Part shown: positions 21,894 to 34,038 of the stretch, one piece after another
Numbering within the stretch: position 1 is the first letter of the stretch
How the letters are laid out: each line of letters opens with the position of its first letter
NCBI GenBank assembly: GCA_022315425.1
Contig: JAIUPT010000035.1
Span: 186,001 to 250,000 of the forward strand
Origin: Pseudevernia furfuracea
Taxonomy: Eukaryota; Ascomycota; Lecanoromycetes; Lecanorales; Parmeliaceae
Length of the DNA: 64,000 bases
Direction of reading: 5' to 3'
The notes under the pieces: model-generated
The model's database searches: none
Seen by the model: the letters and a program-made list of their open reading frames with translations, nothing else
What the model was told of the DNA's origin: nothing
Made by a program: the position numbers and the translations under genes

Positions 21894-22292
21894 ATGTTCA
21901 CCACGTCCGCAACACTCATCACCCTCACCCTCGCCTCCCTACTCCTCCACCTCTGCCGCCTCCTCCTCCACCACCAGCGCCACCACCACCACCACAACAA
22001 CCCCCCCGTCCGTCCCAGCAGCAGCCGCCAACCCCTCGACCCTCCCCCCCGCCGCGTCCCCCGGGATCCCGAACCCACCCCCCCGAGGATCCCGATCCCC
22101 CACCGCCCGGACGGACGCGGAGGACCGGAGCAGGCGAGCGCGGTGCAGGCGATCGAGACGGCCGTCGAGGAAGCGAGGTTCCGGCGCTGGGGGGAGGAGC
22201 AAGGGTGGTCGGGGAGTCGGATGGGGATGGAGAGGGGGGCGTTTGCGGAGAGGTTGGGGAGGAAGGTTGGGTGGGTGGATTGTTGCGGATGA
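21894..22292 (+). CDS. Small hypothetical membrane-anchored protein, 132 aa
   Basis: ATG in a good context (caaaATG). The first ~25 residues form a hydrophobic signal-anchor (TLITLTLASLLLHLCRLLL), then a His/Asn cluster (HHQRHHHHHNN), a Pro/Arg-rich linker and a conserved-looking helical end (AIETAVEEARFRRWGEEQGW). GC is higher than in the flanks. Long frames on the opposite strand are composition shadows. Layout fits small single-pass fungal proteins, function unknown. Confidence 0.5.
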   Translation: MFTTSATLITLTLASLLLHLCRLLLHHQRHHHHHNNPPVRPSSSRQPLDPPPRRVPRDPEPTPPRIPIPHRPDGRGGPEQASAVQAIETAVEEARFRRWGEEQGWSGSRMGMERGAFAERLGRKVGWVDCCG

Positions 22293-22850
22293 GCCGATAA
22301 TCGGGCGGCGGACTTGGGCTCGCTCGTTCCTCGCCAATTTGGGTGGGGGGGGGGAAAGGGGGGGCCTGTTGTTGGGGTGGGAATTGTTGGCCGATGAGGG
22401 ATTTTCGAGTTTTGCATTGGGGTTCACGGTCGTCGTTTTTTTTTTTCCTCCGTGGAGGGAATACGCTCCGTCTTGTCTTCTGCTGCGATGGGAGACTTTC
22501 TCCCTTCGTGTTGCTCGGAACACGATTGGGATGGGGAAAACGTGATCGTGAGTAGGGCGACGTACTCATTTCCCCACTCGGGGACAACAGAAATCATCCT
22601 CTCACATTCGGATATAATGGAACCGCAAGCAGGAGCCAGACTGTCGGATCCGTTGTGCGTAGTTGCCAATGCGCTTATTATTTTTGTCCACGCTGAATAA
22701 GGACCTATCAAGACTATTATGCTAGATCGCCATCCGACCCTTCAGTGCCCTGTTCACGCCTACGTAGCCCAAGCAAATGCGCCACGCGCACCCGTTCGTC
22801 AGACTATTGCATGCCCCCCCTCATTCCCGAATTTTCCATTTGGTGGCAAC
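22293..22850. other. Intergenic, no supported gene
   Basis: Between converging genes; G- and T-homopolymer runs at 22343-22365 and 22437-22447. Confidence 0.45.
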
Positions 22851-24417
22851 TCAATTTTGTCGCCGCGCCATCTCCAGCTGCTGCTTCGCAGCCGCAAGCT
22901 CTTGATCCGACGGCAAATTGACGATCATCAAGTAGAGCAGATTCTGAAACCATACATCAGCATGACCGTGATTGCGTGTGACCACGAAGAGACTTACGCT
23001 CTTCATCTTCCTGCCCTTCTTTCGTCCTTTACCCTTCCTCCCACGCTTCCCACGTCCTTCTGACGCCTCACCATTCCTCTCGACCTTGTTGGATGGCTTG
23101 ATTTTGCCCCCGGAGAACAGCGTGAGCCAGGAGCCTTGGAAGGCAGGATGATTAGGATCGGCGACCCTAGTGGCGAAATTTGGCCGTTGGTCTGCGGGGA
23201 CTGCTAGGCTGGAGTTTGGATTTTGGGTTGCCTGGTGTATGTTAGCTCATGAGAGAGACCCGATTGGCTTAGGTGGCCTTCAATCGAAGAAAGAAGAGGT
23301 GACGACGTACATATTCCATCTGTGCTCGCTTATCATAGTAATTGGAGACAAATTTCGTGCTTCTCATGAATGCGTTTCTCTTCTCAACGTCACCTGACTG
23401 TGCGGCCGATTGCGCGACATCATCCAGTGCGGGAAACACAAGTGGTGCAGCCTCCGGCATCTCAAGCTCCCCTTGAGTCTCACCTGAAGCCTTCTTTCTG
23501 AAGAAATCGTTTTCGTGAGTGGCGCGGTTTACAATGAGGCTAGAGGTATCCATCTGTTGCACGTCCAGTGTCGTCTTTGCGTTGGGGTTATACTTCATTA
23601 TCATCGCATAGAGACCTCTTGGCTTGTAAATTTTTTCGTTCATTTCATCGAGGAAGCTGTTCGTTCTTTGGGACTCCTGATGTTTAATACATGCACCGAC
23701 GGCTATTGAGACCACCACTGAAGTGATCATAGCTGCTCCATGTGGTACACAGCCAACTATACCGGCTCCGACGTAGACGACGTTCAAAAGAGGTGAAGCC
23801 TTTGATGCTTCTTGCTGGACCTTTAGGAAGGAAAGGAAGGCTTCCTGGGGGATACCGAATTCGGCAAGATCAGGAGCGTAGGCGCGAACAAAGCCTCGAC
23901 CACTAGCTCCGGGTCTTCTCTGAGGAATGATGACAGGGCATCGTAGTTGGGTGGTGCTTCGTGGTGGAGGAGGGAACTTGGATAAGACGATCGCTCCAAG
24001 AGACTGGATGGTAGCGGTCGCGTCAAGAGCATACTTCTTCTTTGGTTCTTGGCCGTTTGTTGATGCGATTTGTGTCTCGTCCTCGGCGGCTGCTTCATCA
24101 AGAGCCCAGTCTCGTTCGTCATCTTCATCTGAGGTATCACTCAGGTCCTCAGCATGTCCGTTGGCCGTGTTCTGCCCATTGCGATCATCTACAGGAACTG
24201 CTTGGCCGCTGGCGATGAGGGCGTTCGCTTTTTCATCAGATACCTCAAAGACTCCCTGATTATAGCCAGGCGGGCCTTCAATTGGTACATTGCGCGATGG
24301 AGTGGGAAGTTGACCGTTTGTTTGACTGGATGATGATTTCTGTGGCTGTTTTCGAGCAGCGATTGCTTCAGCGGCAAGCCCTACGCCGGAGCCAATGAGT
24401 TTGACAATCTTACCCAT
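22851..24417 (-). CDS. Conserved-looking fungal protein of unknown function, 477 aa
   Basis: Three exons keep frame throughout: 24417-23311, 23231-22998 and 22943-22851, with 79-bp and 54-bp introns (GTACGT...CCAG; GTAAGT...TCAG). The N-terminus (MGKIVKLIGSGVGLAAEAIA) is a hydrophobic Gly-rich segment of a kind found in other fungal proteins. An acidic disordered stretch follows (EDLSDTSDEDDERDW). The middle has a Pro/Arg block (IIPQRRPGASGRGFVRAYAP) and a hydrophobic segment (VVYVGAGIVGCVPHGAAMI then SVVVSIAVGACI) that could cross or enter a membrane. The end is Lys/Arg-rich (RGKRGRKGKGRKKGRKMKS), then a short helical exon (LPSDQELAAAKQQLEMARRQ). Function not recognised. Confidence 0.75.
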
Positions 24418-25095
24418 TGCCTGCAGTTGCGCCAGAGAAGGAGGTTGGTGTGTGAAGAAGTTACAAATTTGCTGAAGCGTTCAATGCTAATGCGAAGATA
24501 AGGCTTTGATTCAGCAATAAAATCACAACAAGAGCTGATGTGTTGAAGGAGTTTCTAGGTGCTCAGGTAGAATTGAGGGGACAGAGGAGGACAGCTTGCT
24601 TTATAGGTATTCCATCTGTCAATTAACACGGACTTCAGGTGTTCCGAGATATGGAGTTGCGCTGGTTACGCGTTGATGCATGTTTCAGCCTCCTGCACAG
24701 CCTATCGACAGGATACAAATAGAGAGAAATTCACTGTGATTGGCTAGCCTTGCTGACTAATTAACGTTTCTTGATTGGTCCGCACAGCATCCTCAACTAG
24801 GCTAGGGTACTTCTTGGCACTCCTAAGGTACACATAGCTGCCTTTCAATTGTCAAAATCAATGGTTGTTGACGAAAGAACTTTTAGAATCTTGTTGTAGA
24901 TACTCTTATTGTAGAGGTACTCGTATCATTGGATCTCCGCCGCTATTATGCGGACTTCCTCCGTCACCGTGATTGTAACACGTTATTTCTGCGAAAATGC
25001 AGAACTTTGGCCCATGAGACAGGATCGTCTCATAGCAAACCGCACGCCGAATGATGGTACAAATGCGACCATCCTACCGGATCCAAAAACTTTGT
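24418..25095. other. Intergenic, no supported gene
   Basis: Presumed promoter of the minus-strand gene ending at 24417 and 3' flank of the Zn2Cys6 gene. Nothing else recognised. Confidence 0.5.
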
Positions 25096-26951
25096 TCAGC
25101 CTCCAGTACGCTCCTTTTTCAATGTATCTGCAAGCACGATAGCTTGCTGTATTCCCATCGATCGACCAATCCTCTGGAGAGTCCCGATGACCCACTCTTG
25201 GACAGGCTCGGTGGCGATGTCGACGGTACCTGCGAGATAGAGCGCCCAGGGCAGGGTGTATCCCCCGAACGCACGAATCATCGGAGGGCCAGCTGGCTTT
25301 GACTTTGATGAGTGGAGGGAAGTAATTGTGCGGCTATGAAAGTGTGTCCAGGGAAAACTATGGCCTGATAACCCGCCAGGTGTAGACTTCGTGGGCGCAT
25401 AACCCAAATGTTGAGGGACACTGGCGATGATATCGGATTGCAGTCGGTACAAGGTAATCGTCGATGCTTGATATTGTACTGCGTATCGCTCGTCGATGGA
25501 AAATAATGGCCTAGAGGAATGGAGCTTGAGGAGAGCGTCTCTTATAGTTTCTTGCAGCATCATTCTAATGGTCCGCATCCCATTCCATACCATAGCGGAC
25601 GTGTAATCTTGATACACGTGGTAACAACCGGCAAAAATAATAACTGGTTCAGCATTGGTGTAGATTGTCTTATACTCATAGACACTTGGGGCGTTGGCAC
25701 AAATTGAAAGAGCAGCCTTGTCGATTTCGAGCGCCTTTGCGAGTATCGCCTGTGGGTCAGAGATAATTCCACGCCTCACATGCGCACGAAAATTTGTAAG
25801 CAACGCCATGGTTTCATAGTAGCGCCATGCTGGATCGCTAAGATCAGCATGCTTGGCAACTTCGGCATTCAACGCCAAGATGTGTTCTGGCAATGCCATT
25901 CCTACTTGCAGGCAGCTAACCATGAGACCAACCGTTGCTTGCATGAAAAGACGTACTCCGCCTACACTAGCCAATTGCTCCGGTCCTCGTACTTTGATGA
26001 GTGCGGCGGCGCCGTTGATATGACTTCTCCAAGCGCCCAGGGAGCGCTGATGGCCACTGGTCACGGTTTCAAAAATGCTCAGCAACATGATGGCTAGTAG
26101 GGTACTATCTTTCTGAACATCAACAAGAGACCCCAAAGCAGCATTGGTAAGTTGAATGGCAGACAGGTACCGCTTGTTCGCCTGGAAGGAATTTCGGATT
26201 AGCATAATTCGCTCCAAAGACGAACCTTGGGAGTGCAACAAAGGGGAAAACGCTTTTTGGAGACAGAAATGGGAGTCGTGAAACAGATCGATGAACTAAA
26301 ACAAGCGTAGAAAAGCTCATGAGCTATGTCACAGGGTCTAATGTTAAGATGCATCGAGCGAGCGCAACGGGGGTAGGAGCCTTCTCCCGACCCCTAAAAT
26401 CCCGAGTCTGAAGGTGCCAATCCGAATCAACGCACCTCTTGTATGAGTTCAGGCGCATGGGCGGCGCTTGCTAGTGCAGCGAGCCCCACAGCTTTCATGC
26501 AGTCCAAAAGGTTATCGCCTATTTCGTAGCCTCCAGAACTGCCTAGACGCCTATCCATGTCGACAATGTAGTTGGTGAAGAAGAAACCGGTAGCCCTTTC
26601 GTCCATTGTTGGGGCCATCAGATAATACGAAATCAAGGGTTTGGGAGTTGGAGTATCATTCTGCCGTACAAGGATGAGAGGGCTCTCTGTGTCCTGCGGC
26701 AGCGGCGGTGGTGGTGTGGAAGGCTTGAAGCCTGGAGAGACTGATCTACTCTTAGAAGCAGCCTTTGCCTTAGCCTTCCTAATTACATCCGTACTCTCGT
26801 TCCTGAACACCAAGTCTGACTGGTCTCGATAGCCTGGACACTCGCGCCTAGCTTTTGCGCATCTGATACATCCGTCAGGACGCTGGTCACACCGGACTTT
26901 CTTCTCTCGGCAAGTCTGACACCCTTTTGAGGGTGGTCCGCAATATACCAT
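25096..26951 (-). CDS. Zn(II)2Cys6 transcription factor with fungal-specific regulatory domain
   Basis: Exon A 26951-26436 and exon B 26181-25096 join in frame (…ELIQE|ANKRYLSAIQLTN), about 533 aa. The binuclear zinc cluster is near the N-terminus: KGCQTCREKKVRCDQRPDGC, then IRCAKARRECPGYR, giving six Cys with family spacing. A Pro/Ser linker follows, then the Fungal_trans_2-like region, including KDSTLLAIMLLSIFETVT and WRSHINGAAALIKVRG. The protein should be nuclear and bind CGG-type sites. The intron is long for this genome (254 bp, GTGCGT...TTCCAG), so it may hide a small exon. ATG at 26951 is the first before the zinc cluster, although the frame stays open upstream to 27218. Target genes unknown; no metabolic cluster adjoins it. 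Confidence 0.88.
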
Positions 26952-29900
26952 ATTGGCGGCTGACGGCTCTGCTAGAGAAAATGGCAGTTTTGAGGGTACT
27001 AATTCTGAGATTGTCGAATTGTGATTCGCAGGAGTGGACTTTCCATTAGTAAGTGCGCTATTTGGCTCTATTGCATTGGTCCACGGTCGATTTATGTGAC
27101 TTGAATTTGAAGAGTGCGGGAAATCTGGAGAAGACGGAGATCTCAAAAGGCCAACTTTCTGGTAGCTGGCTTGACGATGATCAAGACCACCGGATCGAAA
27201 GTTTGGCGATTGTCCCACGAATACAGGAGGAACGATTGAAATATGATGAATGCGGAGAGTTCCCTCTCAAGATAGTGCACATTCCGCGTAGCGAGTATGG
27301 AGGCAGTGGCTGCCTTGCGTTAATTAATTTACCATCGGTCAGAAATTAAGATACAGTCTGCAGAATTTTCAACATTGGCGACAGTTCGTGTCAGCTTTCC
27401 TGCCACTCAAGCACATGTCGAGGCAGCGATAGCACAATCAAATGACATAGTAAAGCTCGTCGCACTCAATTTCAGTCACAGAATTCTAGGATGTGAGGAT
27501 GTCAAGTCGGAGGGGTCTGAAGATTTGACACAGATAGGGGGACATGGCGCTAACCTCACTGCGGATCGCGGAGCCGTTTCTTAGCGGCCGCGCTCAACGG
27601 CTTTTTTGCCCAGAAAACTCCCCGTAATCTGTAGATCAACAAGTATTTGGGGCGTCGAGGAGGAATCCGCCTTATCCGAGTCCGCCTCTAATATATCTCG
27701 AGATGGCCAGTAGTCTCTATCTCTTCGCGGCAATCGCTCGGCTTCCGTGAAGGAGCATCGAACCATGAGTATGTCAAATTCGTCTCGGTGGAAACAAGGG
27801 CTTTCATCCGTGCTAGGTCTGAAGATGATATCGAAACTCAAACCCCCGTCGCAATAGAGGGATTGTAACCAGTTTGCTTGTTCATCAAGATTGTATTGGA
27901 GAGGGCGTCGACGCTTTCAAAGGTGGTGGAGAACAGCAGATTCAGTAAGCTGATGCTCATGGTCGGACTGAACAACCGAGGACTGCTGGCAGAATTAGAA
28001 ATTCAGCCTCGTGTGTTGCTTCTTTTTCTGTTGGCCGTTGCCTGTAAATCCTGCTCTACAGATCAAGAGACTGGTAGTATACTCTACGAGATGATGTGTG
28101 TTTTCGATGTGTATTGCGGACAGTTCCGGTCTCTCGCGGACAAATCGAGCAAGCTGTAGGAGCTGTTTCCGGCTGTTGTTCAACCGTGACTGAACTTAGA
28201 GATCCAAAACTCCTGTTCTCCGCCTCTATTGACCGCGCCGCTCTGTTTCCCCCTGGGCGTCGTGGAAGTTTTTGAGCACAGCCAGGGGAACAGCCTCGGT
28301 GCCGACCACGCTTCCTGTGGCTTGCGACGCGATTGATGAGGAAAACGTACCATATACGTTTAGGATTCTATCCTCATAAATAGGATAACATCTATATTCG
28401 GCGTAGAAGCGACACGCTCAACAGACCAGCTCATATAACGTTTTTGCTTATCTCTACAGTCGCTGTGATCTCTAATGAAGTTAAATTTTTTCGCGGCAAG
28501 CATTGGTAGAGTGATGGGCTTCTACAGCGCATTCCCGTCTCTACCGAACGTCATCTATTCATGTTTGAGTATGCCACATGCTTGTGTCGTTATCTCTCTC
28601 GTTACACCCGTAAAACCGCGCGGATTTTGCTTGGACAAGATCGTACCTACTCAACATCCCGCTCCACGCCCTGGTTGTAGTCCTCTCCCAAAGCTCGAGC
28701 AAATTCAGGTGTTGCGCTGTATAGTGCAAGCGGGATCGACTTTTGAAGACCGAAAACTCTTACAGAAAGCCGTTAGATTGTCGAGAATTTGGCAGAGTAT
28801 GTGTACGTCGATGTGCTGATGGGCCTACCGTGACGTGCACCTGATGCGAGTGTTTAGGCCGAATACCGCCCTCAAATTGCCTGAAAAAAGGTCGCTGCAG
28901 CCATGCCTCTGAATAAAAATCGTACATGGTACTGCTGCCCTGTCAAATATCTGCTTCATGGGCGGGGTAGAAATATTCTTATGGGCTATAATGATAATAT
29001 CCAATGATAGAATCACTTCATCAGGATTGGTAGCTAGTATCGTAGACTCGAGCCTTAGATGTTGGCGCACGGAACGCTTGCGAGGTTTCCCTAGACCGAG
29101 GGCGTGTACTTTGCTGCAATAATGTTGTGGTCGAAGCAACTGAGCTGTGAAAGCTAGGGTCAATATGAAAGTAGCCTTTTTTGCTGCGGGTAAACGCATC
29201 AAGCGAACAAGGAAATCATAGGAGTAAATGGAACACGGCACGACCAACTCGTGCCTTTTCCTGAGGCTGCCCTGCACCAATGCTTTTAGTCCGAGACTTT
29301 CTGAGACGTCCTATAGAAGGGGCAAAGCTGGAAGAATTGTTAGGGGGGAAGACTCTGCGAGAAAGATTCAAAAGCCTTCACCAAGCACATCTGGGTCAGG
29401 GTACTTGATTTAAAATGTAAATCATGTACCTTCAGTGACAGCAAGATATGACAGCCACGTCAGAACCCGAGTACTGTAGTAGACCTATGGAGTTGCTGGT
29501 ACCAGTACCGACCGCGAAGAGTAGCACTCTTTTTACCCTGGACGGATACATGATTACTGGACTGTTTTAAAAGTGATGTACATAGAAGCAATGTACAGGA
29601 TCTTGTACTCTAGGCGATGTACATAAAAACAGCATGGTGAGTGGTGGGAAACTTGATGAAGATCTCTGACCCAAGAACCTTAAAACATTTGTGCCACTTC
29701 AAACATCCTTGTCAACCACGTTGCTTGAGCTTCAGTTCACCAGTTGGGGACGCTAGCAAGTCTTGGCGCGCATCTCTCCAGCTTTCCAGCTTCCTTTCCA
29801 AGATGGAAGCGCCCGCCGTTGCATTCTGATGTTGCCGTGTCATTCAGCTCCTCTCATTATCTTCCAATCGCCTATCTGACAACTCCTTCATCAACAACCT

Positions 29901-30585
29901 ACTGCTCCTTCCAGACCTGCGGCTCGTAGCAGTTGTCTGTTTTTCCTAACCCCCCTTCTCCGCGAGCGAACACTCCCCTGAACTTCAGACGACTGTTTCG
30001 AGCTGTCACATTCTCCACCATAGGCCTCGCTCGCCCTCTCGGTCAGATTCTACACTTTGGGCCGAATCAGCACTTACGAGTCTGCCTGCATCTCGCGACA
30101 GGTGCCTTGCTTTCTGCGAGCTTCCGACACCGGAACCCAGGTACGGAGAATTATCCTCATCCCATGATAGCAAGCCGCACTCCTGCTGCAACATCTTGAC
30201 TGACAGCCATCTTTTCAAGACACGCTCAGCGTCTCGGCTTTGACGCGCTTTCTGTCCAGCAAACCTGTCCGGCTTGATGGTGTTTTAGTTTTCATCGCGC
30301 TCGAAACATCTCCCCTCCTCCAATCTTACAAGCTGCCCCACTACCGCTGGGTAGCAAACCTGTCTCATTTTGCCCCACTACAGCCGAACAGTCAAGAAAT
30401 ATCAGTTCTGAGAGCTCTCAACCTACCTATCCACGCTCCTCCATCACGGTCGCCACCCTCATGTCACACGCCAAAAGGATTCCTTCAGGCCGAACCAGCT
30501 GTGACGGAACAAGAGTTAAATACGTCGTTGACAATTCTCCTTTACAGATAGCGATCTCCAATCGTCGTTGCGTCCAGCGGACGTG
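26952..30585. other. Long gene-poor region upstream of the Sfl1-like gene
   Basis: 3.6 kb with no confident gene. The first part is the promoter of the Zn2Cys6 gene. The last ~1 kb before 30586 is C/T-rich with short open frames (for example 30240-30551) and may be a long 5' leader of the HSF-type gene, as often seen for developmental regulators. A minus-strand relic at 27581-28183 is listed separately. Confidence 0.4.
27581..28183 (-). pseudogene. Possible minus-strand protein-gene relic
   Basis: Two coding-like segments in different frames: 28183-27995 (AIHIENTHHLVEYTTSLLIC) and 27841-27581 (an acidic stretch, then STPQILVDLQITGSFLGKKA). Composition looks protein-coding, but a TAA and TAG interrupt and no domain was recognised. 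Confidence 0.2.
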
Positions 30586-32620
30586 ATGGGGCGGAGTCCC
30601 TTCTCGGGCGACTCGCAACAGAACGGGGGTCACAGAAACATACCTATACTGCCATCTTCTACAAAGCCGGTGGAACCAACCCTTGAAGACCCAATGGACA
30701 TGACGCCCACCGCATCTGCCGTAATGGGGCCGCCGGGACACAGCAGTCCCGAGATGGAGACTGCAGGACCTCTAAGCAACGGCAATTACGGGGAGGCTAC
30801 ACATATGCAGAATGGAACGACCGGCAATGGAATGAGTGCTGCCGCAGCAACATCTTCCCAACAGCCGAAAGTGGTCCAGACAGCCTTCATACACAAACTA
30901 TACAAGTACATAATCTAAGCTTCCACCCCATGTTCTGACCGCTGACCCGGACATAGTATGCTGGAGGACCCGACTATAGCGAACTTGATATCTTGGTCGC
31001 CTAATAATGAGAGCTTTGTCATGTCACCCTCTGCCGACTTTTCAAAGGTGCTTTCGTGAGTATTGTACCGCTACAGAAGAGTGGGTCAAACGCTGACAAG
31101 CTCGAGACAATATTTTAAGCATACCAACGTCTCATCATTTGTACGACAGCTCAATATGTACGGCTTTCACAAAGGTAGGTCTTTCAAGACTCAGGAGGCA
31201 ATGGTAGCGTCAATGCTGATAGGTTGCAAAGTAAGCGACGTATTCCACACAGGATCACCTGAATCTACGCTATGGGAGTTCAAGCATGGCAATGGGAACT
31301 TCAAAAGAGGGGATCTTGCAGGTCTAAGAGAGATAAAGAGGCGAGCATCGAGACACGCCTTGATCCATCGGGATTCCTTCTCTTCGCCCCACAAGCCGAG
31401 CGTTTCTCAGCCTGGTACACCTGCTGAGCCTGTCGTGGATCCGGCGGAGCTTCGATTGCAAAGTCTCGAACATAGCATATTCGATTTACATGCGAGGCTT
31501 TCGCGAACCGAGGAGAGCAATACATCTCTGAGTGCCAAATGTTACTTCTTAAATGAAAGCCTAGTGAAGTGCCATCAGGTCAGTAGGTCATTCTGGGAAC
31601 TAACGACTATGCTGAACCTTCTCAGTGGAGCCTTGAAGTGTGTCATCTTCTTATACCTTTGATTCCAGATCCAGACAGTCCTCTCCGGCGTGGCGGTAGG
31701 TCTCAATAAGCCTCCAAGCTCGCTCCTCATACTGATATCTCTTAGTGGCTATCCTGGAGAGGGACATCTCGAGGCAACTTGACCTGGTACGTAGCTATGA
31801 AGACCCGCACGAGTCATTACTCTCAGGTAGACAACCTTACTTCTCAAACATGGCTCTGAACCCAGAGCCTTTATCACCACGCCAAGTCGCTGCAGATGAG
31901 CGACGCCCCTCGCTACACGCGGTTCCTCCTCGCCCACCTGCGTTCAAGCCACAAGTTCCTCCTCCACATCCCATGCCTGTGCCTGTGCCACAACGGCGAT
32001 ATGGTTCAATTGGAGCCGCAAACGCGTTGCCAAGTTATGTCCGACCGATGCATCCTCAAACACAGATAAATCAACCACCCTCTCAGCATCCTCTTTCCAT
32101 GGTCTCAGAACCTCCAGGCCCTAACATGGGACGCCGGCATACTTCCGCTGACATTCGGGTACCTGGCTGGCCTGGTCATGGCACCGACTCCCCCTTAGCA
32201 TCAGGTCAATCATCCACACATTGGCCTTCATCACCCACGCAAGCTCCCATGGCCAGCGACCAGCACATACGAGATTCGTTGGCATCCTACGAGCTAGGCG
32301 CACCTCGGAAATCTTTCAGCTCGCACCAAATTACCCCACCGTTGACAAGCAGCGATACGACTACCTCAACAGTCAGCACAGAAAGTCATTGGTCGAACCC
32401 CAACCCATTCGCTTCCAATCCCAACCCCTTCGCATCGAACCAAAATCCACTCGGCGGGTCGAAATTCCAGTCCAGACACCAGTTGGACTCGGCACCCCAG
32501 ACGAGAAGAAGCAGTATGGCGAGCAATGTGCATAGTTTACTAAATCCAGCAGAAACCGCGGAGAGGGATGAGGACGAGGGAACGGGACCGGATGATCGGA
32601 AGAGGAAGAGGATGCAGTGA
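30586..32620 (+). CDS. HSF-type DNA-binding transcription factor, Sfl1-like
   Basis: Six exons keep frame: 30586-30905, 30957-31055, 31107-31174, 31232-31578, 31626-31695 and 31746-32620, with introns of 47-57 bp; the product is about 592 aa. The HSF domain (about residues 93-200) reads QTAFIHKLYNMLEDPTIANL, ISWSPNNESFVM, then FKHTNVSSFVRQLNMYGFHK and WEFKHGNGNFKRGDLAGL. The acidic MLEDP in helix 1 and the basic IKRRASRHALIHRDS end resemble the Sfl1 branch more than Hsf1 or Skn7. A coiled coil follows (LRLQSLEHSIFDLHARLSRT), then a long Pro/Ser-rich C-terminus with a short repeat NPNPFASNPNPFAS. Sfl1 relatives repress or activate adhesion, sporulation and stress genes in yeasts and moulds. 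Nuclear. An even earlier start is possible because a TTG-led frame precedes the ATG. Confidence 0.9.
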
Positions 32621-32960
32621 TTGTTGATTTCTGTATATATGTGACCTGAATGAATATTGCATGACGGCTGGAGGTCCTGGTTGAAAATGGGTAGGATCTG
32701 ATTCTGGATGATGGATATTTATAATACGTTAGGGGATGAAGGCTCATATGTGAGAATAAGGATAGATACTATTTATCTAGAGCGGACTTGATAATGAGGC
32801 TTGATGAGAGTGTACTTACACAGCGTTGGATAATGTAAAATGTGGACATGATCGAATCTTTGTTGGTAACTCATAATCAAGTAACCCTAGTTAAGTAGTC
32901 GACAAGAATCAGCTTGAGCTACGACGCTGGAGGACGATTCTTTTGTTATTTCTCAGCACA
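32621..32960. other. Space between converging genes
   Basis: 3' ends of the Sfl1-like gene (plus) and the basic protein gene (minus); nothing else seen. Confidence 0.5.
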
Positions 32961-33671
32961 CTAGCTTTCTCTATCCCCGCCTTTGCTCTTACTCTTCTTC
33001 CGCTTCTTCTTTAACCGATCCGCCAGCACCTCATCTAAATAACCACCACCTCGCTTCACCACTCCAGCCCTCACTTCCAACTCCTGGACCACAGGCCTCT
33101 CCGGCTCCTCCAGCACGCCATCCTTAGCCTGTACGCCATCATCTCCCAGCTCCCTACGACGCTTCCGCCCACCAAGCTTCGACTTCCCGACCGACGAGCG
33201 CCCTCCTTCTTCGTCTTCACTTCCACCATCTACCTCACGCTCTGCGGGTGCAGGACGTGGCTTACGTCCCCACCCTCCAACCCCCGCCCCATCCCGAGCA
33301 CTACCACCAGTCCCAACACCAACACCGACCCCCCCATCCCCCCTCTTCCTCTTCCCCCCCGCCATCTTCTTCCGCAAATAGTCCCGCCCCAGCAACTCTT
33401 TCCTCAACTTCTCGTCACCCGCCGCCCCCTCCTTCCTGCTCCCGGCCCCCTCCTTCGGCGCCGCGGCGCCGAAACCGAGGAGCTCGGGCGCCGGGGTGAA
33501 GAGCTCGTCTTCGAGCTGCCCCTCGCGCTCTTTTTCTTGCTCCGTGGGTGCGGGGTCGGCGGATTCGGTGCGGGGGGGAAGCCAGGAGGCGACCAGGCGC
33601 TGGTTTGTGGCGAGGGCGACGGTGGCGCGGGAGGGGATTATGGAGGATGAGGGGGTGGGGATCGGTGCCAT
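32961..33671 (-). CDS. Basic, Lys/Arg-rich nuclear-type protein, possibly DUF3245 family
   Basis: Single exon, 236 aa, starting MAPIPTPSSSIIPSRATVAL. An N-terminal block ALATNQRLVASWLPPRTESA and then FTPAPELLGFGAAAPKEG resembles the fungal DUF3245 family; the match is from memory and needs a profile search. The rest is Gly/Lys/Arg-rich with repeated GVGVGVGTGG and ends in a nuclear-localisation-like tail (LKKKRKKSKSKGGDRES). Probable nuclear or nucleolar location. GC-rich shadow frames run on the plus strand. Confidence 0.7.
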   Translation of the reverse strand: MAPIPTPSSSIIPSRATVALATNQRLVASWLPPRTESADPAPTEQEKEREGQLEDELFTPAPELLGFGAAAPKEGAGSRKEGAAGDEKLRKELLGRDYLRKKMAGGKRKRGDGGVGVGVGTGGSARDGAGVGGWGRKPRPAPAEREVDGGSEDEEGGRSSVGKSKLGGRKRRRELGDDGVQAKDGVLEEPERPVVQELEVRAGVVKRGGGYLDEVLADRLKKKRKKSKSKGGDRES

Positions 33672-33815
33672 TGGGCGCTCGGGGTGTTGTGAAGGGAAGG
33701 GTGGGGAGGGGATGTAGGTAGTGTGGTGTGCACGCGGGTGGGCCAGACCCCTCGGACGGAATTTTGCGAGGGTTGGTTTGCCGAGGCGTTAGAATGTGAA
33801 TATTGGCCTGGGACC

Positions 33816-34038
33816 TACGGCAGCCTGAATGGACAGGGGGGTCAACGTTGATTTTTGATTTTTGATTTTCTATGCAGGCCTTTCATATCATTATTGATCC
33901 ACACCATTATTAATCCACATCGAGGCATTTAATGTAGATTCTGAAGAGTATAAATTGTAGCGCATATTTCATAATGTTTGTGAGAGTATGCTGGGTAGTC
34001 ATGAATGGCTGTGGCAGCTATTCAGAGGTCGGTAGGTA
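33816..34038. repeat. Left arm of foldback/TIR element D, host of the transposon island
   Basis: Starts TACGGCAGCCTGA and matches the reverse complement of 49165-49390 over ~200 bp, including three ATTTTTG-type units, TCTATGCAGGCCTT, and TGTAGATTCTGAAGAG. The arm continues after the pogo insertion at 36412 with taTGTAAAGTCCTGGAC, which equals the inner end of the right arm. So D was a ~0.6-kb TIR element before the other transposons landed in it. Confidence 0.75.

Noticed and set aside
21815..22587. Three long minus-strand frames opposite the small membrane protein
   Set aside because: Low-complexity Pro/Gly/Arg composition from GC-rich DNA; no start context or domain.
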